In this document: positions 18,582-26,712 of the stretch, piece after piece
How the letters are laid out: the number at the start of each line of letters is the position of its first letter
Numbering within the stretch: position 1 is the stretch's first letter
NCBI GenBank assembly: GCA_964517145.1
Contig: CAZFBN010000002.1
Location: 28,071 to 92,070 of the forward strand
DNA length: 64,000 nucleotides
Origin: JADJNW01 sp964517145
GTDB taxonomy: Bacteria; Bacteroidota; Bacteroidia; Chitinophagales; Saprospiraceae
Reading direction: 5' to 3'
Translations under genes and position numbers: made by a program
Notes under the pieces: generated by a model
Told to the model about the DNA's origin: nothing
Seen by the model: the letters and a program-made list of their open reading frames with translations, nothing else
The model's database searches: none

Positions 18582-18877
18582 ATTTTATTGACAATTTTCC
18601 ATTGATGATTTACCAGGACGAAGATACAGAAAGATTTAAAACAATATGTTGTGTTTTTACATCTTATGCTTCAAATGCGGTTGAATTCACAACGAAAATG
18701 TTGCAATTTGCTAAAAAATCAGCAATGGATGTGGTGTGCGCCTACAACCTTTCCTATGGCATCAATGGGAACGCGGACGACGCGGAGTTCGCGGACTTTC
18801 GAAGATTGGTAACGTAAAAAGTCTAAACGCGGCGTACCCCATCTGGTATCTGACATCTTCTCATCTGGCATCTTAAT
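18582..18877. other. Intergenic region between ligA and porX
   Basis: The 296 bp hold no convincing gene. A 71-codon open frame at 18602-18817 has no recognisable features and no neighbours of its kind. The distal part (18841-18875) is one of three copies of the TCTGGCATCT repeat. Confidence 0.5.
18841..18875. repeat. TCTGGCATCT-type interspersed repeat, copy 1
   Basis: Three near-tandem units (atctggtatctgacatc, tcatctggcatct). Other copies at 22920-22957 and 31431-31466. The copy abuts the 3' end of porX, which ends at 18878. Confidence 0.6.
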
Positions 18878-20434
18878 TTATCTCGTCCTCAGCCGCACCA
18901 CCGGACAAATCATCTCTTCCAAGGAAATCCCGCCGTGCTGAAAAGTATTTTTATAATAATTGTTGTAATAATTGTAATTATTCGGATACAAAAAGAATTT
19001 ATCTTCTTTTGCAAAAATGAAGGTCGAACTCACATTTGGTCTTGGCAACATCGCCTTCTCCGGGTCGCGCACTTCGAGCACATCGCGGCGTTCGTACTGC
19101 AAATTTCTGCCCACTTTGTAGCGCAAATTCGTCGTCGTTTCGCGGTCGCCCACGACTTTCGAGGGCGTATTCACGCGGATGGTACCATGATCGGTGGCAA
19201 TAATGAGTTGAATATCGCGCTCCGCAGCACGTTGCAGGGCAGCCCACAAGGGCGAATTCACAAACCAGGAGCGCGTGAGCGAGCGATACGCTTTTTCGTC
19301 ACCGGCGAGTTCCTTCAGCACTTCCATCTCCGTGCGCGCGTGCGAAAGCATATCAATAAAATTATAGACTATCGCTGTAAAATCGTTATTCAAATAATTC
19401 AAAATATTATCCTGCAACTGCCGCGCATTAGCCACGTTGGTCACTTTGATATAATCATGTTTAATCGGCTTTCGGAAGGTACGTTTCACCAATTCTGCCA
19501 GCAGATCTCCCTCATGCAGGTTTTTCCCACCTTCATCCACATCATTTTTCCACCAATCGGGGTAGCGCTTGTCAATTTCCAACGGAAATAAGCCGGAGAA
19601 AATCGCGTTGCGACTGTACTGCGTCGAAGTCGGCAGGATGCTGTAAAAATAATCCTCTTCCTCCACCCGATAAAATTCCGACAAAATCGGCTCAATCACT
19701 TTCCACTGGTCATACCGCAGATTGTCCAACAAAATAAAAACGGTAGGAATATCCTCCTTCAAATTCGGAAAAACCTTCGCGCGCATCACATCATTCGACA
19801 GCACCGGCGCGCCCTCATGATCCTTCACCCAGTCCATATAATTTTTGATGACAAACTTCGAAAACTCCGTATTTGCCTCACTTTTTTGCATCGAAAGGAT
19901 GTCCCACATTTCCGTCGAGTTCGAGTCATCAATTCGGATTTCCCAATTCACAATGCGCCGATACGCTTCCACCCATTCTTCAAAATTCAAACCGCTCTGG
20001 ATTTGCATAAAAATCTGCCGAAACTCCTGCTGATAATCACTCGCCGTCTTCTCGCGCACCAAGCGCTTATTGTCAATGATCTTCTTCAACGTCAGCAAAA
20101 TCTGATTCGGATTCACCGGCTTGATCAAATAATCCGAAATCTGCGAGCCCAGCGCCTCCTCCATGATGTGCTCCGCCTCATTTTTCGTAATCATCACCAC
20201 CGGCAGCAGCGGATTATTTTCCTTGATCTTCGCCAGCGTCTCCAAACCCGTGATGCCCGGCATACTTTCATCCAAAAACACCACGTCAATATCATTATTT
20301 TCCTCGCACTCCTCCAGCGCGTCGTAGCCATTGCTCACGGTCAGCACCTCGTAACCCCGCTTTTCCAGAAACATCAACTGCGGTTTCAACATCTCAATTT
20401 CGTCATCTGCCCAGAGTATCTTTATTTTATCCAT
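18878..20434 (-). CDS. porX: T9SS regulator PorX (response regulator with PglZ phosphatase domain)
   Basis: A 518-residue protein, the same length as known PorX. Residues 1-120 are a receiver domain with Asp10/Asp11, phosphoacceptor Asp55 (VVFLDESMP) and Lys105 (DYLIKPVN). A helical linker of about 80 residues leads to a C-terminal alkaline-phosphatase-superfamily PglZ domain with metal-site motifs ILLDNLRYDQW, LPTSTQYSRNAIFSG, IIATDHGTIRVN and FQHGGISLEEM. PorX is the response regulator of the PorXY system that controls T9SS gene expression together with an ECF sigma factor; its PglZ domain hydrolyses cyclic oligonucleotides in characterised homologues. No porY or sigP is next to it. A possible minus-strand -7 element (TATCTTTG, complement of 20601-20608) lies 167 bp upstream, without a clear -33. 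Confidence 0.95.
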   Translation of the reverse strand: MDKIKILWADDEIEMLKPQLMFLEKRGYEVLTVSNGYDALEECEENNDIDVVFLDESMPGITGLETLAKIKENNPLLPVVMITKNEAEHIMEEALGSQISDYLIKPVNPNQILLTLKKIIDNKRLVREKTASDYQQEFRQIFMQIQSGLNFEEWVEAYRRIVNWEIRIDDSNSTEMWDILSMQKSEANTEFSKFVIKNYMDWVKDHEGAPVLSNDVMRAKVFPNLKEDIPTVFILLDNLRYDQWKVIEPILSEFYRVEEEDYFYSILPTSTQYSRNAIFSGLFPLEIDKRYPDWWKNDVDEGGKNLHEGDLLAELVKRTFRKPIKHDYIKVTNVANARQLQDNILNYLNNDFTAIVYNFIDMLSHARTEMEVLKELAGDEKAYRSLTRSWFVNSPLWAALQRAAERDIQLIIATDHGTIRVNTPSKVVGDRETTTNLRYKVGRNLQYERRDVLEVRDPEKAMLPRPNVSSTFIFAKEDKFFLYPNNYNYYNNYYKNTFQHGGISLEEMICPVVRLRTR

Positions 20435-20785
20435 GCAATTTATTGTTAACTGTTAATTGTTATTGGTGGTAGGAATGGAGAGCCACTAACGAATAACAAA
20501 TAATCTATTTCAAATATTGTTTCAAAATACAACGTCGTCAAAATAGAAAAATCCTATCTTTTTAGATACTTTTCTCCCAAAATCTTGTTCCCAGTTTTGA
20601 CAAAGATAATTTGGGCGTGCCCCTGCGGGTCGGGCTATCCGCTTGTACCTCCATCCCTCCTCCCCTTGGGGGTCGGGGGCTGTCAGTACCGCTCCTATCC
20701 CTCACGCGCACGTCGCTGAAAAAACGAACGTCATAAACGTTTCACAATCAGCATTTTACCAAAACAATAAACGATCAAATAATAA
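20435..20785. other. Divergent intergenic region, porX / HD gene
   Basis: 351 bp between divergent genes with no coding potential. It holds the possible porX -7 element at 20601-20608 (minus strand) and a GC-rich interspersed repeat at 20612-20710. Confidence 0.5.
20612..20710. repeat. GC-rich interspersed repeat (GGGCGTGCC...CTCACGC type)
   Basis: Begins TTGGGCGTGCCCCTGCGGGT and ends CCGCTCCTATCCCTCACGC, with a variable middle that itself contains a CCCTTGGGGG hairpin. I recall elements with these two conserved ends between genes in many Bacteroidota genomes; only one copy is visible here. Confidence 0.55.
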
Positions 20786-22012
20786 ATGATTAATAAAAAT
20801 AAAATATTGAACGACCCCGTTTACGGTTTTGTCAACATTCCCTACGGCATTATCTTCGATTTGGTCGAACATCCTTATTTTCAACGACTTAGAAGAATCA
20901 AGCAAACCAGCCTCACACACTACGTCTATCCCGGTGCCCTGCACACCCGCTTCCACCATGCGCTCGGCGCCCTGCACCTCACCACCCAAGCCATTGACGT
21001 GCTGCGCAGTAAAGACGTGGACATCAGCGATGCCGAAGCCGAAGCGCTCCAAGCCGCCATTCTCATGCACGACATTGGACACGGTCCATTTTCCCACACC
21101 CTCGAACACACCCTCATCAACGTCCACCACGAAGACCTGTCGCTGCTTTTTATGCAACGATTGAACGAAATTTTTAATGGGAAGTTGGATCGCGCCATGC
21201 AGATTTTTTTAGACGAGTATCCTAAAAAGTTCCTGCACCAACTCGTTTCCGGGCAACTCGATATGGATCGCATGGACTACCTCAATCGCGACAGCTTTTT
21301 CACGGGCGTGCACGAGGGCGTGATCGGTTATGACCGCATTATCAAAATGCTGGACGTGAAAAACGGCGAACTCGTCGTGGAGGAAAAAGGCATTTATTCG
21401 GTAGAGAAGTTCCTGATTGCCAGGCGATTAATGTATTGGCAAGTGTATTTGCACAAAACCGTGCTTTCTGCCGAGCAAATGCTCATACAAACCCTCCGAC
21501 GCGCCAAAGATTTGATGGCATTGGGCTTCGCCCTGGAAGCACCCAAAAATCTGGCATTTTTTTTGCAAAATAAAGTTTCGTACGACGATTTTAAAACCAA
21601 CCGCGACGAACTCCTCGACCGCTTCGCCACTTTGGACGACCACGACATTGTCACTGCCTTGAAAAATTGGTCAGATTCGGAAGATAAACTTTTGTCCTAC
21701 CTTGCCTCCAGTTTGCTCAACCGCCGCCTGTTCAAACTCGAATTGCGCAATGAGCCCTTCGATGCCGCTTATGTGGATGACATTCGCTGCAAGGCAGAAA
21801 AATGGGGCGCTTTCCCAAAAGAATTGTTGCCTTATCTGGTTTTCCAAGGCAAGGAATCCAACAGCGCTTACACTTCCTTAAAAGACGAAATCAATATTTT
21901 ACACAAAGACGGCTCGGTACTGCCCATGTCCGCCAACGCTGATTTTGGTATCCAATCCAAACTAGTGACCAAATATTATTTGTGTTATCCGAAGGAGTTG
22001 TTAATGCAATAA
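20786..22012 (+). CDS. HD-domain phosphohydrolase (dNTPase-like, YwfO family)
   Basis: A 408-residue protein. The N-terminal third contains the HD superfamily metal-binding set: FQRLRRIKQTSLTHYVYPGA, then RFHHALGALHL, then HDIGHGPFSHTLE and, further on, LDMDRMDYLNRDSFF. This arrangement, with Arg-Ile-Lys-Gln before the first His, is that of SAMHD1/dGTPase-like proteins such as Bacillus YwfO. These hydrolyse deoxynucleoside triphosphates or related nucleotides. The C-terminal 200 residues are helical. It stands alone, divergent from porX, followed by a 180-bp AT-rich gap. The precise substrate cannot be told from sequence. Confidence 0.85.
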   Translation: MINKNKILNDPVYGFVNIPYGIIFDLVEHPYFQRLRRIKQTSLTHYVYPGALHTRFHHALGALHLTTQAIDVLRSKDVDISDAEAEALQAAILMHDIGHGPFSHTLEHTLINVHHEDLSLLFMQRLNEIFNGKLDRAMQIFLDEYPKKFLHQLVSGQLDMDRMDYLNRDSFFTGVHEGVIGYDRIIKMLDVKNGELVVEEKGIYSVEKFLIARRLMYWQVYLHKTVLSAEQMLIQTLRRAKDLMALGFALEAPKNLAFFLQNKVSYDDFKTNRDELLDRFATLDDHDIVTALKNWSDSEDKLLSYLASSLLNRRLFKLELRNEPFDAAYVDDIRCKAEKWGAFPKELLPYLVFQGKESNSAYTSLKDEINILHKDGSVLPMSANADFGIQSKLVTKYYLCYPKELLMQ

Positions 22013-22194
22013 GTTGAAATAAGAAGCTAATAATTAGAATAGAAACTTTATATTTGTATAAAAAAATTAATTATTATTCAGCAAGGAAGAGTGAATGTTT
22101 TTATTAGGTAGGTGCGAGGGAACAATACAAATAGACGAACTTTTGATTTTAGTAAAAGATTGTAAATAATTGTTTTAGTTATAAATGCCACTTT

Positions 22195-22479
22195 ATGCAA
22201 AATATCGAAATCCAACAAACGATTCTACCGATCCTGCAAAAACATCACGTTATCAAAGCAGGCATTTTTGGTTCTTTTGCAAAAGCGGAAGCAACTGAAG
22301 AAAGCGATGTAGATATTTTGGTAGAATTGGGCAAAGAAATCAGCCTGCTGGATTTTGTTGGAATTAAGCTTGAATTAGAGGATGCGCTGCAACGGGACGT
22401 TGATTTGGTAGAATACCAATCCATTAAACCGGCACTGCGGGAACAAATTTTGAGTGAAGAAATTCGTATTTATGGCTGA
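22195..22479 (+). CDS. MNT-type minimal nucleotidyltransferase (antitoxin of HEPN/MNT pair)
   Basis: A 94-residue protein with the minimal nucleotidyltransferase signature: GS at residues 26-27, x10, then Asp38-x-Asp40 (GSFAKAEATEESDVDILVE) and a third acidic residue at Asp70 (RDVDLV). In HEPN/MNT toxin-antitoxin modules this protein inactivates the HEPN RNase, in studied cases by adding AMP residues to a Tyr close to the HEPN active site. Its last 8 bases overlap the ATG of the HEPN gene, so the pair is translated together. Function inferred from family and gene pairing. Confidence 0.85.
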   Translation: MQNIEIQQTILPILQKHHVIKAGIFGSFAKAEATEESDVDILVELGKEISLLDFVGIKLELEDALQRDVDLVEYQSIKPALREQILSEEIRIYG

Positions 22480-22819
22480 GCAACGCAATATTCTGGTCTT
22501 TTTGGAGGATATTTTGGACGGCATTGAAAAAATCGAGCAGTACGTGGCGGATATAAATGAGATGCAGTTTGAGCAGAATACGGAAAAGCAAGATGCAGTT
22601 ATCAGAAGGATTGAAATTATTGGCGAAGCGGTAAAAAATTTGCCCATGGAACTGCGCCAGCAATATCCAGAGATTCCTTGGCGACAAATTGCTGGTATGC
22701 GGGATATTGTGATTCATCAATATTTTGGAGTAACGACAGCATTAGTTTGGCGCGTCGCTATTTCTGACCTCCCTAATTTAAAACCTAAATTTGAAGCTAT
22801 AAAAATAGCTTTATCTTAG
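22472..22819 (+). CDS. HEPN-domain RNase toxin (DUF86)
   Basis: A 115-residue helical protein from ATG 22472 (MAEQRNIL); a GTG at 22454 in frame is less likely. It carries the HEPN RNase motif Arg77-x4-His82 in GMRDIVIHQYFGV and, before it, AVIRRIEIIGEAVKNLP, which is standard for DUF86. The tyrosine directly after His82 (HQYF) is the residue modified by the partner in characterised HEPN/MNT systems. Ordinary length for the family. Together with the preceding gene it forms a type VII-like toxin-antitoxin module. Confidence 0.85.
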   Translation: MAEQRNILVFLEDILDGIEKIEQYVADINEMQFEQNTEKQDAVIRRIEIIGEAVKNLPMELRQQYPEIPWRQIAGMRDIVIHQYFGVTTALVWRVAISDLPNLKPKFEAIKIALS

Positions 22820-22838
22820 TCGAGTTGGAAAAACTCCC

Positions 22839-22869
22839 TTGCACACCCCCCTCCAAAACCCTATCTTTG
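22839..22869 (+). promoter_or_regulatory. Bacteroidota-type promoter for trhO
   Basis: TTG at 22839-22841, a 20-nt spacer and TATCTTTG at 22862-22869, a full match to the -33/-7 consensus. Start of transcription near 22876 would give a leader of about 120 nt that includes the TCTGGCATCT repeat. Confidence 0.6.
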
Positions 22870-22891
22870 CACCTTACTATTTAAGAAGACA

Positions 22892-22957
22892 GAAGTCGGA
22901 GTAGAGAAGTCAGATGGGAAAGTCTGGCATCTGGCATCTCCCAATCTGGCATCTATT
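22892..22957. repeat. Mixed interspersed repeat: AGAAGTCGGAG plus TCTGGCATCT, copy 2
   Basis: A short GAAGTCGGAG/GAAGTCAGATGGG stretch (related to 49486-49517 and 50985-51013) runs into TCTGGCATCTGGCATCTCCC and AATCTGGCATCT. It lies in the predicted leader of trhO. Confidence 0.55.
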
Positions 22958-22998
22958 TTTCAGGATAACCTGCAATTGTCCCTTGAAAAACGAAAATC

Positions 22999-24042
22999 AT
23001 GAAATTACACAATCGCGTCAACAACGACGAGCTGAAGCGCCGTCTGTTGGAGAGCGCCGAGCCACGGGTGACGCTCTCGTTTTACAAATATCATCAGTTG
23101 GAAGACCCCGACCGCTTTCGCAATGAGCTGTTTGTGCGGCTGAGCGAAGTGGGCGTGTTCGGGCGTATCTACGTGGCGCACGAGGGCATCAACGGGCAGA
23201 TTTCGGTGCCGGAAGCCAATTTTGAAGCGTTTAAAACCACGCTCTTCGCCATTCCTTTCCTCAACGGCATTCGCCTGAACATTGCGGTGGACGATAATGG
23301 CAAGTCGTTTTACAAACTCACCATTAAAGTGCGCGAAAAAATCGTCGCCGATGGCTTAGACGACCAAACATTCGACGTGACCAAGCGCGGTAAACACCTG
23401 AATGCCAGGGAATTCAATGAATTGGCTGATCAACCGGACACGATCATCGTGGATATGCGCAATCATTATGAGAGCGAAGTCGGCTATTTTCAAAATGCCA
23501 TTCGACCCGATGTGGAGACCTTCCGCGAGGCGCTGCCGCTGGTGGAGGGCATGCTGGAAGACCAGAAAGACAAGCCGATCATCATGTATTGCACGGGCGG
23601 CATTCGCTGCGAGAAGGCGAGCGCGTACTACCTGCACAAGGGTTTTCAAAATGTGTTTATGGTGGACGGCGGCATCATCGAATACACCCGGCAATGCCAG
23701 CAACAGGGGTTACCGAATAAATTTATTGGTAAGAATTTTGTATTTGACGAGCGGCTGGGCGAGCGCATTAGCGAGGACATCGTCGCGCATTGCCACCAGT
23801 GCGGGAAACCTTGCGATACGCATATCAACTGCGCGAACGACGCCTGCCATATTTTGTTTATACAATGCGATGATTGCGCCGAACAATATCATAATTGCTG
23901 CTCGCAACAATGCGCTGATTTTATACAATTGCGGGAGGAAGAGCAGGAAACGCTGAAAGGAACAATGGAATTTAATGGATCGCGTTTTAGCAAGGGGCAT
24001 TATAAGGCATATCGGAAAAGTGGAGAAAGATTGCTGGTTTGA
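22999..24042 (+). CDS. trhO: tRNA uridine(34) hydroxylase TrhO (rhodanese-related)
   Basis: A 347-residue protein, close to the 350 residues of Escherichia coli TrhO (YceA). It has the N-terminal acylphosphatase-like domain (VFGRIYVAHEGINGQISVP), a central rhodanese domain with VDMRNHYESEVG and active-site Cys198 in IMYCTGGIRCEKAS, and a C-terminal cysteine-rich part (CHQCGKPCDTHINC, CDDCAEQYHNCCS). TrhO catalyses oxygen-dependent hydroxylation of U34 in tRNAs. Single gene with its own promoter at 22839-22869; a tRNA gene follows 190 bp downstream. Confidence 0.95.
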   Translation: MKLHNRVNNDELKRRLLESAEPRVTLSFYKYHQLEDPDRFRNELFVRLSEVGVFGRIYVAHEGINGQISVPEANFEAFKTTLFAIPFLNGIRLNIAVDDNGKSFYKLTIKVREKIVADGLDDQTFDVTKRGKHLNAREFNELADQPDTIIVDMRNHYESEVGYFQNAIRPDVETFREALPLVEGMLEDQKDKPIIMYCTGGIRCEKASAYYLHKGFQNVFMVDGGIIEYTRQCQQQGLPNKFIGKNFVFDERLGERISEDIVAHCHQCGKPCDTHINCANDACHILFIQCDDCAEQYHNCCSQQCADFIQLREEEQETLKGTMEFNGSRFSKGHYKAYRKSGERLLV

Positions 24043-24232
24043 CGTTATAACGCAAGCTGATTAAATGCGGCTTTATTTATTTAATATGCAATACAAAAAA
24101 TGTCAATAGCAGCGAATTGCACAAAAATTGGAAAACATCGCGAACTATTTTGAGTAAAAAATTGTAGTTTTGCACAGCTTTGTTTACAGATTGTTTACAG
24201 GATGCAAAGCAAGTGAAGTAAAAACCCTTATT

Positions 24233-24306
24233 GGTCCCATAGCTCAGTCGGTTAGAGCATCTGACTCATAATCAGGGGGTCCTAGGTTCAAGCCCTAGTG
24301 GGACCA
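24233..24306 (+). tRNA. tRNA-Met (CAU)
   Basis: A 74-nt cloverleaf. Acceptor GGTCCCA pairs with TGGGACC (24299-24305), D stem GCTC/GAGC, anticodon stem TCTGA/TCAGG with anticodon CAT at 24267-24269, T arm CTAGG-TTCAAGC-CCTAG, discriminator A at 24306. CCA is not encoded. The stem lacks the three G-C pairs of initiator tRNA, so it is an elongator; tRNA-Ile2 with a modified C34 is the alternative, judged less likely from the acceptor sequence. Confidence 0.9.
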
Positions 24307-24407
24307 CTTTAAATCCGAATATACACCTGATTTTTAAGCAATTACACTTAGGAGAGTTTTGGCGGGTGCTATTTTGGGTGTCGTTTTCAAAATTCATTAT
24401 TTTTCAG

Positions 24408-24444
24408 AAACAGGTTAGACCATGAATGTAGGTTTAACCTGTTT
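24408..24444 (+). terminator. Hairpin with T run (possible terminator)
   Basis: AAACAGGTTA at 24408-24417 and its complement TAACCTGTTT at 24435-24444 enclose a 17-nt loop and are followed by further T residues. It could end transcription from the tRNA-Met gene 100 bp upstream. Confidence 0.4.
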
Positions 24445-24613
24445 TTCGTTGGTACTTTTCCAACTGTTGCAAGATAAATAAATTTTGCCTTTTGATGGAT
24501 TTCATCCTGAATAATAAAAGTTATTGACTGCAATACTCTCAACTTTAGGCGAGTCATTGAATGAACTTATCAAACTATTGCTATAAACACGATCATAAAG
24601 AATGTATCTTCTC

Positions 24614-24650
24614 AAGCTGGGGGTCGCGAGTTCGAGTCTCGTTTACGCTC
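24614..24650 (+). pseudogene. Orphan 3' fragment of a tRNA gene
   Basis: The bases after CAAGCTGG read GGTCGCGAGTTCGAGTCTCG, a perfect T arm (GCGAG-TTCGAGT-CTCGT with one G-T end pair), followed by TTTACGCTC like an acceptor 3' strand with discriminator. No matching 5' half (GCGTAAA plus D arm) precedes it. The sequence resembles the 3' half of a tRNA-Gly(UCC)-type gene. Such fragments are left as attachment sites by elements that integrate into tRNA genes. Confidence 0.6.
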
Positions 24651-24833
24651 TTGATAATTCTTAAGTAGTCACGATGAAATCTGACAGTTTTGGTAAATTT
24701 GATATGCGATTATTAAACAACCAAAACAAGATCACACCATGACTACTGAACACAAAGATATCATCGGCGAAGCGATCTGATATACGACGTAAAGAAATAA
24801 AAAAGCGAAACGACCAAAAGATGTCGTAAATAG

Positions 24834-25004
24834 CGTATTGAAATATTGGAAAAACAACTCGATGAGTTATCTTGGCGGAAAGGAGCAGCAGCTCGGCTTG
24901 ACAAATCCCTCTCAAGCAACCAAAAGGAGGTTTGGCAAGCCAAGATGATGCAGTGCCTTGGCAAAATCGTACACCGTATTTTTTGGACAATTTTTAAAAG
25001 CTAA
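24834..25004 (+). pseudogene. Decayed reading frame, unidentified
   Basis: An open segment of 56 codons that begins just after an in-frame TAG and reads like real protein: ILEKQLDELSWRKGAAARLD, then KEVWQAKMMQCLGKIVHRIF. Composition is helical and charged. There is no start codon and upstream frames are interrupted by stops, so it is either a remnant of a mobile-element gene or chance. I do not recognise a family. Confidence 0.25.
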
Positions 25005-25233
25005 AATCCTTAGCGGTCAGATCAAGTCTTGGATATTACATTTTAAAATCCACCACCCGCTCTCAAATTGTTTTTAATTTTATTCAGCAAAATTTTGATC
25101 AGTTACTTCATCATTTTATGGTTATTCAAGCTGGTGGTGCGCGTATCAGAAGTTTATAGTTGAAGTTGTTTAAAATTAAAGATTTTGTTTAATATGAAAA
25201 CGAACCAGTATAGTTGATAAAGCACCTAATTTC

Positions 25234-25305
25234 GCCACCAAGGCACAAAATCACTAAGTCTCACGAAAGCTTTGTGTAAAATTTGTGCCTTTGTGTATTT
25301 GTGGC
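25234..25305. repeat. REP-like imperfect inverted repeat (GCCACCAAGGCACAAA ... TTTGTGTATTTGTGGC)
   Basis: The arms GCCACCAAGGCACAAA and TTTGTGCCTTTGTG...GTGGC can form a long imperfect hairpin. Elements of the GCCACAAAGGCAC type are common between genes in Bacteroidota; only one copy is seen here, 140 bp upstream of the alkB-like gene. Confidence 0.6.
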
Positions 25306-25443
25306 AGATCGTAAAAAATACTCATTTATTGATTAATATTAAGATTATTTATCAACTTTAAACAAGCTCGTTTTTAAAATTACCCAAAAGCAACTTTTTG
25401 CTTAATTTTATTGACTAATTCAATACATAAAAGAATCTCTATC

Positions 25444-26472
25444 ATGCTCCGTGATTCAAAATACCTCATTGCCTACATCGCGCCACTGGCGGGCTATCTG
25501 GGCATTTACCTGGGCGGCATCTGGTCGTTTGGCAGTATTTATATTGGCTTTGTGCTCATTCCTATTTTAGAACAGATTTTACCAAAATCCGCTCAGAATT
25601 TTCCGCCGGAAGTGGAAAACAAAAAGGCAGTAGCACGCTTTTTTGACATTTTATTATATCTCAACATTCCAATATTATATGGTTTGATTGCTTATTTTTT
25701 CTACACTTTGGCGCAGGGCGGCTTAGCAATGTATGAAATAATCGGTATGATATGTAATGTTGGATTAATAATTGGCACTTGTGGTATTAATGTGGGGCAC
25801 GAATTGGGGCATAGAAATAATAAATGGGAGCAGGCATTAGGTAAAATTTTATTATTACCGGCATTATACATGCACTTTTTTATAGAACATAATCGTGGAC
25901 ATCATAAAAATGTAGCGACGCCACTTGATCCTGCCTCGGCGCGGCTGGGCGAAAGTGTGTATGCATTTTGGGTTCGCTCGGTCTCTGGCAGCTACATAAA
26001 TGCCTGGAAATTAGAAGCGGAGCGTTTGAAAAAGTTAGGCAAACCGGTATTTTCCTGGTCGAACGAAATGCTGCGGTTTCAGGTTTTTCAAGTGGCTTAT
26101 CTCGTAACAATCGGTTTGATCTATAGCTGGTGGATGGTGGGCTATGCTGTTGCCATTGCCGTTTTTGGATTTTTAATGTTGGAATGTGTGAATTACATTG
26201 AGCATTATGGTTTGCGCCGCGCGTTATTGCCAAATGGTCGTTATGAAAATGTCCTCCCGATTCATTCCTGGAATTCCGATCACGAGCTGGGCAGGATTTT
26301 CCTCTACGAACTCACCCGCCACAGCGATCATCATTATAAATCGACCCGCAAATATCAAGTATTGCGCCATTTTGAAGAAAGTCCGCAATTACCATTAGGT
26401 TATCCGGCTTCAATCATAGCTTCGCTATTGCCGCCAGTGTGGTTTGGGTTGATGAATAAGAAAATACCATAG
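25444..26472 (+). CDS. AlkB-family membrane diiron hydroxylase (alkane 1-monooxygenase-like)
   Basis: A 342-residue membrane protein from ATG 25444 (MLRDSKYLIA); a start 33 bp earlier is possible. It has four to six hydrophobic segments and the complete set of histidine boxes of the AlkB/fatty-acid hydroxylase superfamily: HELGHR, HNRGHHKNVATPLDPASAR, NYIEHYGLRR and LTRHSDHH near residues 125, 150, 250 and 300. The order and the NYIEHYGLRR signature are those of AlkB-type alkane and omega-hydroxylases. It would hydroxylate terminal methyl groups with electrons from a rubredoxin system; neither rubredoxin nor reductase is adjacent. Shorter than classic AlkB (about 400). Substrate may be a fatty acid or terpenoid rather than an alkane. 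Confidence 0.88.
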   Translation: MLRDSKYLIAYIAPLAGYLGIYLGGIWSFGSIYIGFVLIPILEQILPKSAQNFPPEVENKKAVARFFDILLYLNIPILYGLIAYFFYTLAQGGLAMYEIIGMICNVGLIIGTCGINVGHELGHRNNKWEQALGKILLLPALYMHFFIEHNRGHHKNVATPLDPASARLGESVYAFWVRSVSGSYINAWKLEAERLKKLGKPVFSWSNEMLRFQVFQVAYLVTIGLIYSWWMVGYAVAIAVFGFLMLECVNYIEHYGLRRALLPNGRYENVLPIHSWNSDHELGRIFLYELTRHSDHHYKSTRKYQVLRHFEESPQLPLGYPASIIASLLPPVWFGLMNKKIP

Positions 26473-26619
26473 AATATTATATGTATTAAATATGCACCGC
26501 GCTTATAATAATTTACATTTACTAGCTTACAAATTATATGCTGTATTTGATATTGTCAACAACTATTTTATTATTAAGCCTAGGCAAATTGCAAGTCCGT
26601 AAGAGAAATATAAAGGCCA

Positions 26620-26712
26620 TTTACGCTAAAATCCATTCTAAAAGACTATTTTTGCATGCTTTCGTTGAGCAGATACTCAGCTAAACAAGCAATATCAGAC
26701 ACTTAGCGTAAA
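26620..26712. repeat. Spaced 10-bp inverted repeat around the GT87 gene promoter
   Basis: TTTACGCTAA at 26620-26629 and its exact complement TTAGCGTAAA at 26703-26712, whose last base touches the ATG at 26713. Between the arms is a -7-like TATTTTTG (26647-26654). The arms could be ends of a small element, an mRNA structure covering the start, or an operator pair. Confidence 0.5.

Larger units (their letters stand above)
24307..25443. other. Gene-poor scar downstream of tRNA-Met
   Basis: About 1.1 kb without an intact gene. In order it contains a hairpin (24408-24444), an orphan tRNA 3' fragment (24614-24650), a short MTTEHKDIIGEAI reading frame that stops at once (24740-24780), a decayed open segment (24834-25004) and an imperfect inverted repeat (25234-25305). 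The pattern suggests the remains of an element that integrated beside or into tRNA genes. Confidence 0.5.

Noticed and set aside
18602..18817. 71-codon open frame between ligA and porX
   Set aside because: No motif, no promoter, no neighbour of its kind, and partly repeat-like sequence.
19817..20449. 210-codon plus-strand open frame rich in Arg, His and Ile
   Set aside because: Antisense to porX, whose receiver and PglZ motifs are unambiguous.
20601..20608. porX promoter (TATCTTTG on the minus strand)
   Set aside because: The -7 box is perfect but no TTG lies at the right distance and it is 167 bp from the start; kept only as a remark.
24661..24990. 109-codon minus-strand open frame in the scar after the tRNA
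   Set aside because: No motif; the opposite strand has the more protein-like segment at 24834-25004.
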